Below, one piece after another: positions 23,198-31,148 of a DNA stretch of 64,000 nt. A program made the position numbers and the translations under genes. Source of the stretch: Kiritimatiellia bacterium (GTDB lineage: Bacteria > Verrucomicrobiota > Kiritimatiellia > RFP12 > UBA1067); contig JAEDKA010000006.1 in the NCBI GenBank assembly GCA_016296065.1, positions 1-64,000 on the forward strand. Direction: 5' to 3'. Within the stretch, counting starts at the first letter, position 1. Each line of letters begins with the position of its first letter. The notes beneath the pieces were generated by a model that made no database searches, was not told the origin of the DNA, and saw only the letters and a list, made by a program, of their open reading frames with translations.

Positions 23198-24207
23198 ATA
23201 TCGACCTCGACCTTTACATCTTCAACTGCATCAAAAGGCCCAATAAGAGGATCAGACTCGCCGGGTCCCAGCAATTTGCGCAGACGTCTCAGCTCCCTTT
23301 TCAGGGAGTAATTCCTGCCGAATAGGTCTTTGACGGTCTTTTCGCCAGACAAAAACGCCTTCAATATCTTGGCATCATCGTCATTTACCACAACGCGTTT
23401 CCCGTTGATGATCCACGCCAGCCTGTCGATGCGGCATGGAGCGACAAAATCCTTTTCGTCATACGACAAATCCCCGATAAACCTTGACTTCACGCTATAG
23501 CCAAGATAATGGTCGTTCTCAGGCGGCCATTCTACGCAAACCCAGTCCGCCGGATCGCCCGGTCGCGCCGGAAGCCTTTTCAGCGGCGGATGTAGTTTGT
23601 ACAGCGAACCTAGCACCATTGCGTCCAAACTCGGCCCCAGTCGAATGTTCACACTATCCCCAAGTATCTTCCCATCGTCCGATATATACCTTGCGCTGAC
23701 CCATGCGTGGCTTGAAGCAGGCAAGACGCGATACCAGCCGGAGGGACAAGCCTCGATTATTCGGACTTTGTCACCAACGTTCCACCCAAATTCCTTGGCA
23801 TCAGCCTCTCTTGCAGGTCTGCCGACAATCGTTCCTGCGGTCGGCAAGCCAAGTTCCTTCGCGGACCTGCACTTCTGACAAAGGACCGACTCGTCAAGCG
23901 CGATGTCGAGCCCCATCGCCCTAAGGCTCGCCGCCTCGTCGCGACGACGGGCAAGCACGTTCGCCATCTGCCTCGTGTTTTCAAGATAGACCGTGTGATT
24001 TCCGCACTTCTTGCAGACATATTCGAATCCAGCAGGGCGTGGCATCGCCCTCACATAGCAAGTCGCCATCATCAAGGTCGCAGACTTTGGCTCGGGCGAG
24101 GCGGCGAGCTTGTCGAGCATTGCGTTCAGCTCGTCGCGGTCGAAGTCCTTTCCCTCCGCCGCGAGCGCCGACAAAACGGCAACCCCAACTCCTATCTGCG
24201 TCTTCAT
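23194..24207 (-). CDS. Zinc-ribbon / SH3-like protein coupled to the radical SAM enzyme
   Basis: 337 residues, not recognised as a family. Two Cys pairs (VCKKCGNHT near residue 65 and VLCQKCRS near 108) suggest a zinc ribbon. Two SH3-type beta segments follow (GWNVGDKVRIIEACPSGWYRV … AWVSARYIS, then VNIRLGPSL … GYSVKSRFIG). The C-terminus is a charged helical region (LFGRNYSLKRELRRLRKLLG) ending DAVEDVKVEVDI. The N-terminus (KTQIGVGVAVLSALAAEGKDF) may be a membrane or signal-like helix. It could be a substrate or docking partner of the radical SAM enzyme; this is inference from ATGA coupling. The mRNA should be leaderless (ATG six bases after TATAAT). Confidence 0.6.
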   Translation of the reverse strand: MKTQIGVGVAVLSALAAEGKDFDRDELNAMLDKLAASPEPKSATLMMATCYVRAMPRPAGFEYVCKKCGNHTVYLENTRQMANVLARRRDEAASLRAMGLDIALDESVLCQKCRSAKELGLPTAGTIVGRPAREADAKEFGWNVGDKVRIIEACPSGWYRVLPASSHAWVSARYISDDGKILGDSVNIRLGPSLDAMVLGSLYKLHPPLKRLPARPGDPADWVCVEWPPENDHYLGYSVKSRFIGDLSYDEKDFVAPCRIDRLAWIINGKRVVVNDDDAKILKAFLSGEKTVKDLFGRNYSLKRELRRLRKLLGPGESDPLIGPFDAVEDVKVEVDI

Positions 24208-24213
24208 ACCGAC

Positions 24214-24219
24214 ATTATA
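24214..24219 (-). promoter_or_regulatory. Extended -10 (TTTTTGGTATAAT) without palindrome
   Basis: TATAAT with the TGG extension, six bases before the ATG at 24207. The upstream DNA is AT-rich instead of the GC-rich palindrome, so -10 and palindrome can be separated. Confidence 0.7.
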
Positions 24220-24236
24220 CCAAAAACCACCCCATT

Positions 24237-24644
24237 TTATTTGAATGGATTGACCACGGCCATACCGCAGTAGACTTGTCCGTCGTTCAGGTCTTCCGTG
24301 ACAATTTCATGGCAACCAAGCTTCTTCGCCGCTGCAATCATCACGGCGTCGTGATACTGGATTCCGTATTGGCGCCGAATGTAAATCGCCTCGCGCAGCA
24401 TGTCCGACGTCACCTCGCTCCCGACGAGACGGTAGTAATACGAGTAGTAGCCCTCGATCTGCTCGTCCGTCGCAAGGGACCTTTTCAGCATGACGTTGGT
24501 GAACTCCTGGAGTATCTGAAGCGAAATCACTCCGTCGTGGTTCACCTCGAGCGCATGACGCAGCAGACCGAGCGCGATTTCCCTTTTGCGCGGATCCTGC
24601 CTGCTTGCGGCATAGACAAGAACATTCGTGTCAAAGAACCTCAT
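24237..24644 (-). CDS. vapC: PIN-domain toxin, VapC family
   Basis: 135 residues. The acidic residues of the PIN nuclease fold are visible: FFDTN at residues 3-7, an acidic ILQEF near 47, and HDAVMIAAA near 98 with Asp in TEDLND. VapC toxins cleave RNA, often initiator tRNA. The ATG at 24644 overlaps the TGA of the antitoxin gene (ATGA); the three residues before it in the open frame are not needed. Confidence 0.85.
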   Translation of the reverse strand: MRFFDTNVLVYAASRQDPRKREIALGLLRHALEVNHDGVISLQILQEFTNVMLKRSLATDEQIEGYYSYYYRLVGSEVTSDMLREAIYIRRQYGIQYHDAVMIAAAKKLGCHEIVTEDLNDGQVYCGMAVVNPFK

Positions 24645-24892
24645 TTGTCGCACTCCAACGACCGCTCGGCGGCATCAACGCGGCTATACTTGTATCCAGG
24701 CTCCATCTCGATAGAGTTCGCCATCGCAAAAGAATAGAACTCGTCAGCAAGGGACTTGCGCTCAAGACGAATCTCGCGATCCTTCGCAATCAGCAAATCG
24801 CGAATATACTGGTTGAGACTTGTCCCCTGCTCTTCAGCCCAACACCGAACATTCTGGATGACATTGGGCGGCGCTGCCAAAGTTATATTCAT
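24641..24892 (-). CDS. Antitoxin of the VapBC-type pair (ribbon-helix-helix)
   Basis: 83 residues. The N-terminus (MNITLAAPPNVIQNVRCWAE … GTSLNQYIRDLLI) has the short strand and two helices of ribbon-helix-helix antitoxins. The C-terminus (ADEFYSFAMANS) is the likely toxin-binding tail. A strong GGAGGA site precedes the ATG. The promoter overlaps an inverted repeat, so the pair probably represses itself. Confidence 0.8.
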   Translation of the reverse strand: MNITLAAPPNVIQNVRCWAEEQGTSLNQYIRDLLIAKDREIRLERKSLADEFYSFAMANSIEMEPGYKYSRVDAAERSLECDK

Positions 24893-24904
24893 TCTTCCTC
24901 CTTA

Positions 24905-24936
24905 TGTGCACACTTATTTTAGCATATATGCGCACA
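24905..24936 (-). promoter_or_regulatory. Promoter and operator of the VapBC pair
   Basis: Inverted TGTGC … GCACA half-sites bracket an extended -10 TGCTAAAAT (TAAAAT at 24921-24916). The arrangement fits autoregulation by the ribbon-helix-helix antitoxin. The region 24937-25022 upstream is AT-rich without a gene. Confidence 0.55.
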
Positions 24937-25023
24937 AACACTCAACAGAAAATTATAACTCAATAAAATTATCAAGATTTCAAGGTTTTCTTTCACATTC
25001 CTCATTTCAAGGTGGTGCGTGTA

Positions 25024-26067
25024 TTATAGCGAAACTGCCGCTTGCCTTTCAACAAAGTCGACGCAGCCGGTCGGGGTCAGGAAATAGGTGTCGGGGCCGG
25101 GCTTTGGTATGCCGTCATTGAATATCAAACTTGGACGCACATACTTATTCTTAAAAATTTGCGAGGTTCCTCCTTTGTAGACAATCACACCCGCCTTCTC
25201 GCAAAACTTGAAGCAGGTGCCGCCCCACTCCTTCGGACATGTCAGCTTCAAGGGCTGGTCCTTGTCCTGAGAACACAGCAGTTCGCGCGGATCGATGTTC
25301 GCCGTGACCATTACAGGGAATTTGTCATTGTCAGGAGGATTTACGGCGATGCACCAACTGTCTGGATAAGGGCATGGGGCTTTGTCTTCGCCAAGCTTCG
25401 CCCACAGCGCCTGGACAAACTGCGTCGAGTTCGTGCAAGAAGAGGCGTCAACCCAATCTTTTCCAGATTCGCGTGAATGGTTGAAAACAATGCAGCCCCA
25501 CAATGCTCGTCCGCGCCCTGCCATCGCGTGGGACAAAGCATTTTGCATCCCTATCTTACTAAAGTACATATCGGACAAACACGGTCCGACGAAAGCCAAC
25601 CAGAGCACTCCTACTACAACTATACCGGCACATCCGAAAGGGCTGGGAGAGTCATCGCCGGACATTTCATTGAACCACCGACTTGACGACGGCAAAAAGA
25701 GAAGGACCATCGGCCCGATTCCAAAAAGCAACGCCAAAAGCACGAATGGCAATGCCGTCGCGGAGCTGCAAAGCGCTTCTATTGCGCCAATCAGACAAAG
25801 ACTCATGACAATCGTATTCGGCACAAGGAACCACGTGCGCCTACCGAGCCGCAGCGCGAAAACCATGCCAACTGGCAGCGACAGCAGGCAAAGTCCAAAC
25901 AGCACGGCAAAGAGAATGCCGGACAACGACTCGCCGCTACCTCTACACGCACTCACAATCGCCAGTATAAACAACAGGACGGACAACATGACATATATCC
26001 AGCCCAGAGTCTCGACAATCGTGACCGGCAATGGCTTTTTCAAATCATTCATAGCACTGGCACTCAT
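25024..26067 (-). CDS. Polytopic membrane protein with pseudopilin-like C-terminal domain
   Basis: 347 residues. About five transmembrane helices in the first ~185 residues are followed by a soluble ~160-residue domain. That domain starts FSKIGMQNALSHAMAGRGRALW and contains several Cys residues (CPYPDSWCIAV, CPKEWGGTCFKFCEKAGVIVYKGG). The first part of it recalls the helix after the transmembrane segment of type II pseudopilins, which is a loose similarity. Start at ATG 26067, seven bp after the stop of the LRR gene, so they form one operon. Its TAA stop lies inside a TTTCGCTATAAT box. Confidence 0.55.
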   Translation of the reverse strand: MSASAMNDLKKPLPVTIVETLGWIYVMLSVLLFILAIVSACRGSGESLSGILFAVLFGLCLLSLPVGMVFALRLGRRTWFLVPNTIVMSLCLIGAIEALCSSATALPFVLLALLFGIGPMVLLFLPSSSRWFNEMSGDDSPSPFGCAGIVVVGVLWLAFVGPCLSDMYFSKIGMQNALSHAMAGRGRALWGCIVFNHSRESGKDWVDASSCTNSTQFVQALWAKLGEDKAPCPYPDSWCIAVNPPDNDKFPVMVTANIDPRELLCSQDKDQPLKLTCPKEWGGTCFKFCEKAGVIVYKGGTSQIFKNKYVRPSLIFNDGIPKPGPDTYFLTPTGCVDFVERQAAVSL

Positions 26068-26074
26068 AGACACA

Positions 26075-27733
26075 CTACGGCGCACTTTCTGCAGAACCGC
26101 GCCGCGACACATAAAACTGGCGACTTCTGTACTCTCGCCGCGTTATACGTGTCTCTTCGCCGTCACTGCAATGCGTTTCAGAACTCCCCGCACAACTCGA
26201 AATAACGAAATCAAACAAATCAGATTTTCCCTCCACGATCAGAAATGTCGCGGGCTCATCATTGTCATCCCAGCAGAATGTTGCTCCATAGACTCTTTCC
26301 ATTTCAGCTGCAATCTCCATCGCCCATTTCTTCTCTGACGAAAAGTCAAACACAGCCCCCTCGTCCTCTTGTTCGAACTCCAGACTGTCAACCCGCCCGT
26401 CGTATTCCTCGTCACCGATTCGCTCAACCTCACGACCGACGAGCTTTACGGTAGTAAATCCATGGAAAGGCCGCCCAAGTCCAATGACGCTTTCATATCG
26501 TGTGTCCAACACGCAATTCGACATGCCGAAAACTTCGCAGAGAGAAGACACTTCGTCGCCATAGACAATTGAACTATCCATGTCAAACCCCATGAAGGAC
26601 AATCCCTTCGTCTTGTCGCCACCCGCAGCAAAGACAATGTTTGTCGGACCAAAGCAGACAACTTCATTGCACCTGTCTCCATCGCAAAAGCCCTCAATCA
26701 CATCTCCATAGAGCAGCGACCAAATGCGCGGGAAATGCCGAAGCACGGCATCGCGATCCGCGGACCTTATGCCTGTACGCCGAAGCTCGACAATGCGGAC
26801 GTTCGGGAAAAGGCCGAAGTCGTCAAACGACGCAATCGGACAAAAGTCGATGCTTATTTTCTTCAACGGGCACTTCTCAAGCCCCTTTACCTCATGCACA
26901 AGACATGACGTGAGTTTCAACTCCTTGATCGGAAGTCCATTGAGAACAGACAGGTCAAGCGGACGAAACTCGCAAAAGGCAATCTCAAGGTTCTCGAGCG
27001 ACTTGCACTCGCGGAGCGCGCCAAGATCACCCAATTCGTACCCGCCGTTAAGGACAAGGCGCTTCAGCTTCTTCATGGCACGAATGTCATCTTCGTCGAT
27101 GTATTGATCCTTTCGAAATATGGTGTCCATCTCCAGTTCTTCAAGATTGACGAGATTCGTAAAACATCCACAGTAATCACCTTCTGGGGAATGCGACATA
27201 TCGAGCGAAACAAGACCGGACGGAAGTTTTTCTATTGCCCGAAAGTCTTTCCACGCACTGAAAGATTTTAGCGATTTCAGCAATCCGAGACTGTCCTCGT
27301 CAGCGAGCGAGACGCTCGACTCAAAGTAGTAGCGGCCATCCAACCGCTCCAGCGGCAGGTGCGCAATCTTGCGGAAAGAGCCAATATGCAAATTGCCGCC
27401 GAGACAGAGTTCCGTCATGTTTGTCTGAGACGAAAGGAAGGACAAATCGAGCGGGACTTTGCTTTCTGCGTGAACCCCGAGCGAGAGATCCTTGAGCCGC
27501 GTCATTTTCGAGATGCGCTCCAGGACATTCGTAAACTCGGCGCGCGAGACTTTCTCCCAATATGGGTTTGCATTGGTTGGAAACGCTCCCGCCGCATCAG
27601 GAAGCACCAGATCCAGCGAAAGGCGCTCCTGATCCAACGCAAACGCGGTGTCATCAGCCATAGTCGGCATCGCCACCACAGCGGCAGCAAGACAGAATGC
27701 AACCTTCAACAATCTCTCGCGCAGTTTCCTCAT
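26075..27733 (-). CDS. Secreted leucine-rich repeat protein
   Basis: 552 residues. The signal peptide begins at the chosen ATG at 27733 (MRKLRERLLKVAFCLAAAVV … AMPTMA). About nine ribonuclease-inhibitor-like repeats (~residues 70-340) follow, for example LKRLVLNGGYELGDLGALRE and LENLEIAFCEFRPLDLSVLN. The C-terminal ~200 residues include a LSFMGFDMDSSIVYGD … NCVLDTR … LGRPFHGFTTVKLVG segment that is also found in the lipoprotein at 28537-29145. The -10 box is seven bases before the ATG: leaderless again. Function unknown; cell-surface binding is likely. Confidence 0.7.
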   Translation of the reverse strand: MRKLRERLLKVAFCLAAAVVAMPTMADDTAFALDQERLSLDLVLPDAAGAFPTNANPYWEKVSRAEFTNVLERISKMTRLKDLSLGVHAESKVPLDLSFLSSQTNMTELCLGGNLHIGSFRKIAHLPLERLDGRYYFESSVSLADEDSLGLLKSLKSFSAWKDFRAIEKLPSGLVSLDMSHSPEGDYCGCFTNLVNLEELEMDTIFRKDQYIDEDDIRAMKKLKRLVLNGGYELGDLGALRECKSLENLEIAFCEFRPLDLSVLNGLPIKELKLTSCLVHEVKGLEKCPLKKISIDFCPIASFDDFGLFPNVRIVELRRTGIRSADRDAVLRHFPRIWSLLYGDVIEGFCDGDRCNEVVCFGPTNIVFAAGGDKTKGLSFMGFDMDSSIVYGDEVSSLCEVFGMSNCVLDTRYESVIGLGRPFHGFTTVKLVGREVERIGDEEYDGRVDSLEFEQEDEGAVFDFSSEKKWAMEIAAEMERVYGATFCWDDNDEPATFLIVEGKSDLFDFVISSCAGSSETHCSDGEETRITRREYRSRQFYVSRRGSAESAP

Positions 27734-27740
27734 GCACCAT

Positions 27741-27746
27741 ATTATA
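27741..27746 (-). promoter_or_regulatory. Extended -10 (GATTTGATATAAT) without palindrome
   Basis: TATAAT (27746-27741) with TTTGA upstream, seven bases from the ATG at 27733. The palindrome is absent (GTCGGGATTTGATATAAT). Confidence 0.7.
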
Positions 27747-27812
27747 TCAAATCCCGACAACACGACGCTTAGCAAATCGGCGGTGCCAGTTGACCAGTGG
27801 TACGGGAAATGG

Positions 27813-27818
27813 TACAAT
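27813..27818 (+). promoter_or_regulatory. -10 box (AAATGGTACAAT) of the Phd-YoeB pair
   Basis: TACAAT with TG extension, 30 bases before the antitoxin ATG, with AAGGAG in between. The gap to the divergent LRR promoter is about 70 bp. Confidence 0.45.
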
Positions 27819-27848
27819 ACCGCCATAAACTATTGCAAGGAGAATGAC

Positions 27849-28091
27849 ATGCCGACACTTACGGTTACAGACGCACGCAAGAACCTGTTCGGGCTCATTG
27901 ACGATGTTGCCGAGGAGCACAGGGGATACTGCATCGTCGGGAAGCGCAACCAGGCGGTTCTCATCTCCATGGAAGACTGGAACGCGATTCAGGAATCTCT
28001 CTACCTCAACAGCTTCCCCGGGCTTGCGGACTCGATTGTAGACGGCATGAAAACTCCGGTTTCCGAATGCTCCACGGAGCTCAAATGGTGA
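27849..28091 (+). CDS. Phd/YefM-family antitoxin
   Basis: 80 residues. The N-terminus is typical of Phd/YefM: TLTVTDARKNLFGLIDDVAE, then VLISMEDWNAIQESLYL. It binds its operator and neutralises the downstream toxin. The ATG at 27849 is preceded by AAGGAG. The last seven bases (ATGGTGA) overlap the toxin start. Confidence 0.88.
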   Translation: MPTLTVTDARKNLFGLIDDVAEEHRGYCIVGKRNQAVLISMEDWNAIQESLYLNSFPGLADSIVDGMKTPVSECSTELKW

Positions 28092-28351
28092 GCTGGACGC
28101 TCGTATACACGAAGCAGGCGCAGAAGGACGCAAAGATAATCGCGTCTTCCGGCCTTCGGCCCAACGTCGAGCGACTCCTGGGTATTCTCGCCATAGACCC
28201 CTTCCGAACTCCGCCGCCCTATGAAACGCTGGTCGGGAACCTCAAAGGCGCCATATCCCGCAGAATCAACATCCAGCACCGCCTCGTCTACCAGGTTCTC
28301 CAGGAAGAACGCGTGGTCAAGGTTCTTCGCATGTGGACCCATTACGAGTAA
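28085..28351 (+). CDS. YoeB/Txe-family toxin
   Basis: 88 residues with the RelE-type fold of YoeB: WTLVYTKQAQKDAKIIASSG at the start, PYETLVGNLKGAISRRINIQ, then HRLVYQV and VLRMWTHYE at the C-terminus. The family's catalytic His/Tyr pair at the end is kept (THYE). YoeB cleaves mRNA at the ribosome. The start overlaps the antitoxin stop. Confidence 0.88.
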   Translation: MVSWTLVYTKQAQKDAKIIASSGLRPNVERLLGILAIDPFRTPPPYETLVGNLKGAISRRINIQHRLVYQVLQEERVVKVLRMWTHYE

Positions 28352-28360
28352 CGCCGCAAT

Positions 28361-28424
28361 CCGCGGCAAATGCACCGCGGGCGTTTTAACCACGAAATAC
28401 ACTAAATACACGAAAAACGGGTAT
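28361..28424. repeat. Palindrome (one mismatch) and dispersed CCACGAAATACAC repeat
   Basis: CCGCGGCAAATGCACCGCGG (28361-28380) is the module palindrome with one arm mismatch, ten bases after the YoeB stop. It is directly followed by a repeat TTTTAACCACGAAATACACT, then AAATACACGAAAA, with a second copy at 35335-35370. 28425-28536 holds the CAAATGGGGAG … CGCCCAT repeat shared with 6571-6614. Confidence 0.55.
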
Positions 28425-28536
28425 ATCGCGGGGCTGACCCCGACCGCTTCTCATAATGTCGTTCGCCTTTCAACAAAATCAGGCGAAATGGCCTCCCTTG
28501 AACAAATGGGGAGACACCCCTTTGGCGTTGCTCTTT

Positions 28537-29145
28537 TTATCGCCCATTCCGATGCCGTCTCACGTCAAGCTGGTATTCCACGCCGCTTTCCGTTTCCACT
28601 TGATCACCACAAAAGCTGAAACTGCTGTACGCTCCGGCACAGACCCATATGCGAAGTGCATCTGTCTCACCCTTTAACATGACCCAACTGTCAGACGCGC
28701 TCTCCACGACGAGATCGATGCCACAGCTTTCGGCAAAATCGCGCCGAACCTCGTCTGTCCAGCGTTGAGCGCCGCATATGTCAAACTCGCAAACAACCAT
28801 GCGGTCGAAAACCATGGCATAGGCTTTTCTGCTATCGATGTCGCCGCGCACTTCCACTGTCTCAAACCCATGAAAAGGCTGTTTCAATTCAAGTTCCCGC
28901 GAGAGGAATAATCCGTCTTCACAAGAATCCATGATGCAATTCGTCCTTGAATTCCAGTCGATCTTGGAGTCAAAGTCAAAGCCCATGAATGCAGCGCCAG
29001 TGGAATTCGTGCATGGTGTAAGCGCAAGAATAGGCACATCACGTGCCTCGTTAACATTATTCGTATCTGGTGAATCATCCGTATAAACGCAGCCTGCCCC
29101 CGCGAGCGCGAGGAACGAGACGAGAATAAGACTTCCTCTTCCCAT
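28537..29145 (-). CDS. Putative lipoprotein, paralogue of the LRR protein C-terminus
   Basis: 202 residues. The signal peptide and lipobox (ILVSFLALAGAGC, Cys at about residue 17) indicate a lipid-anchored protein. The body has AAFMGFDFDSKIDWNSRTNC, then KQPFHGFETVEVRGD, matching the C-terminal segment of the LRR protein at 26075-27733. Several Cys pairs are conserved. No known family. I chose the ATG at 29145 because the signal peptide starts there. The region upstream carries a dispersed repeat and a gene fragment, and no clear -10 box is seen. Confidence 0.6.
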   Translation of the reverse strand: MGRGSLILVSFLALAGAGCVYTDDSPDTNNVNEARDVPILALTPCTNSTGAAFMGFDFDSKIDWNSRTNCIMDSCEDGLFLSRELELKQPFHGFETVEVRGDIDSRKAYAMVFDRMVVCEFDICGAQRWTDEVRRDFAESCGIDLVVESASDSWVMLKGETDALRIWVCAGAYSSFSFCGDQVETESGVEYQLDVRRHRNGR

Positions 29146-29148
29146 AAT

Positions 29149-29186
29149 CCTGTTAATCTTGTTAATCCTGTCCAAAACTCCAATAT
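29149..29186 (-). repeat. Dispersed GGATTAACAGGAT-type repeat, second copy
   Basis: On the minus strand TTTTGGACAGGATTAACAAG, then ATTAACAGGAT. It directly precedes the lipoprotein start, so it may have replaced that gene's original promoter region. Compare 22020-22055. Confidence 0.5.
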
Positions 29187-29204
29187 CCTTTATAGCGAAT
29201 CGGC

Positions 29205-29310
29205 GCACTGATTTGATTGCCTTGCTTTGCATCTTCAATTCGGTCATTCCAGTCAAAATAGCAGCGCTCGACAAGATTTGAAGTGTTTGAAGCAGTCTTA
29301 CAGTCCAGCC
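29205..29310 (-). pseudogene. Fragment of a paralogue of the 2314-2763 gene
   Basis: One minus-strand frame reads ASNTSNLVERCYFDWNDRIE, matching NTSNLVERFYLDWNDRIG in the protein at 2314-2763. The DNA also matches (GGTCATTCCAGTCAA against CGTTCCAGTCAAG). Only the tail is left, with no start codon and no membrane part. Confidence 0.6.
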
Positions 29311-29318
29311 CCCCTTGG

Positions 29319-31112
29319 TCAATCAGCTGCGCCCTGCTTTACCTGCTCAACGACAGCATCCTTGAGTTTCAACGAACTGTCGAAGTCCGACTTTCTGATT
29401 GTGCCAGTCAGGCGCAGGTTCTTCTCGCCATCCTTAAACGGAAGGTCCTCTTTCCTCATGGCTCCCTTCAGCCGCGCGGAAACGCGCAGAATCGGCATCT
29501 CGCGCGAACCCCGGATATTACGACTGGGATATGAGGCGCACAACTCCAAACCTCCGCTCTCACCATCCCACATCGGATTGTAGTAGCTCCAGGAGCTGAT
29601 CTGGTTGCCGTCCAGCGGCAGAGTCACGCGGACGCCGTCAAGTTGCCGGCCGAGCTCCTTGACCTGCTCGCCGGTCAGCGCGACGGAGCGGGATGCCACG
29701 AGCTTCACGATGTCGTCGCCGGTAACCGTCCTGCGGTCGAACTTCGGGAGCGGCTCGGACTTGTCCAACTGAATAAACTCCACATCCTCGAACGCCGAGA
29801 AGTCCGGCTGATACGGCTTCCGGTGGAAGACAACGGTCCCCGCGAAGTCGACGAGCCGCGCATTGTCCGAAAGCGCCTTCGCCTTGTCGCTGGGCATGAA
29901 GGCGTAGAACTCGAACGTTCCTCCGTCCTTGCCCGCAGCACGAAGCGCGACCCTCGACACCGAAAGATCAAGATCAATCCGCACCGCGTGCGGCCACGAC
30001 GGATTCTTATTCTTGTCTGCAGGAGTGGAAACATTCTGGACGACAACCTCTGGGAAGGTGAGTCTCCTTCCGTTCAGCCGTTCGAGAACGGTGTCCACCT
30101 TCGCTTTCGCGCCCCTGTCCGTAAACTTGGACACGAGCGATACAAGTTCCTCTCCAGTGATTGCCTGCGGGTCGAAGTCGGGCAGCTTCTCGCTTTGCCA
30201 CGGCACGTCGAACTCAACGTTCTTGAGCGTGAACACTGGACGGAACCCGCAACGCCGAAGATTACCGTCAACCTGCATGGACACTGTACCCTTCAGCCGG
30301 TTCAGATCGTCGCCATAATTCCAGGGCGTGGCCCAGAGGTTCCACGGCAGTTCCGCAAGTGCCTTACGCGGAATAACGGCCCCGATGTCAAAGGCCTGCT
30401 CCCATTCCTTGCCGAACGAGACGCGGAAGAGAAGCCCAACCGTGTCGTCGTCGATGGTCGCGACCCCTGTCACCTGCGCGTTCGTGAACGTCAGCTCCCG
30501 ACCGTCCAGCCGCGCCGCCAGATCCTCGCCGACGGCGTTGCTCATTCTGCCCTTCGTGCCGCGCAGAACATCCACCAGCTGATCGCCAGTGATGGACGCG
30601 GCGTCGAACTTAGGGAGCTCTGCGAGCTCTATTGCCGGAACGAAGCGGTTCACCGTCACCACGAAGTTCGATCCAAAAGTGCAGTCCAGCTCCTTGACCA
30701 CGGGTTTCACCGAGAACTTACTGTCTTTCGTCTTCCGTGCGAAATTACGAAGCTCCTCGGTCACGCCCGGTACGTCAAGCGTGAACCAGAAGAGCCTGAC
30801 GTCGTCAGGACACAGCAGCATCCCTCCTGGGTCTGTCATGTCAATTACTAAATGGTGTTGATCCTTCCCGACGCGCCATGACGCCCGTTTCAGATCGTGG
30901 AACGTGAAGCGATGCCCATCCAGCTGGCTCGCCAAGTTCTGTCGCTGCCTGAAGCTTGGCACCTTCTCGACACCGGCCAGCAGCGCAACAAGCTCATCGC
31001 CGCTGACCTTTCCGGCATCGAACTCGGGCATGGTCGGCTCGCTGGTGAACATGCGACATCCAGCAAATAGCAACGCAGCAGCTGCAACAAATCTTGAAAT
31101 GATTGATTCCAT
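29319..31112 (-). CDS. Putative lipoprotein with four internal repeats
   Basis: 597 residues. A signal peptide with a lipobox (AAALLFAGC) is followed by four copies of a ~140-residue unit. Each copy opens with a consensus LPxFDxxxITGDELVxLL and then LDGRxLTF: MPEFDAGKVSGDELVALL (about residue 28), LPKFDAASITGDQLVDVL, LPDFDPQAITGEELVSLV and LPKFDRRTVTGDDIVKLV. Between them lie beta-rich stretches with NRLKGTV- and LRLTGTI-type segments resembling OB-fold tRNA_anti-like domains. No function known. The ATG at 31112 has AAGGAATGAGGT upstream and a ~30-nt leader from the module at 31149-31180. Confidence 0.65.
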   Translation of the reverse strand: MESIISRFVAAAALLFAGCRMFTSEPTMPEFDAGKVSGDELVALLAGVEKVPSFRQRQNLASQLDGHRFTFHDLKRASWRVGKDQHHLVIDMTDPGGMLLCPDDVRLFWFTLDVPGVTEELRNFARKTKDSKFSVKPVVKELDCTFGSNFVVTVNRFVPAIELAELPKFDAASITGDQLVDVLRGTKGRMSNAVGEDLAARLDGRELTFTNAQVTGVATIDDDTVGLLFRVSFGKEWEQAFDIGAVIPRKALAELPWNLWATPWNYGDDLNRLKGTVSMQVDGNLRRCGFRPVFTLKNVEFDVPWQSEKLPDFDPQAITGEELVSLVSKFTDRGAKAKVDTVLERLNGRRLTFPEVVVQNVSTPADKNKNPSWPHAVRIDLDLSVSRVALRAAGKDGGTFEFYAFMPSDKAKALSDNARLVDFAGTVVFHRKPYQPDFSAFEDVEFIQLDKSEPLPKFDRRTVTGDDIVKLVASRSVALTGEQVKELGRQLDGVRVTLPLDGNQISSWSYYNPMWDGESGGLELCASYPSRNIRGSREMPILRVSARLKGAMRKEDLPFKDGEKNLRLTGTIRKSDFDSSLKLKDAVVEQVKQGAAD

Positions 31113-31148
31113 ACCTCATTCCTTCTTAACTGTTTTGTCTTCAATCAT

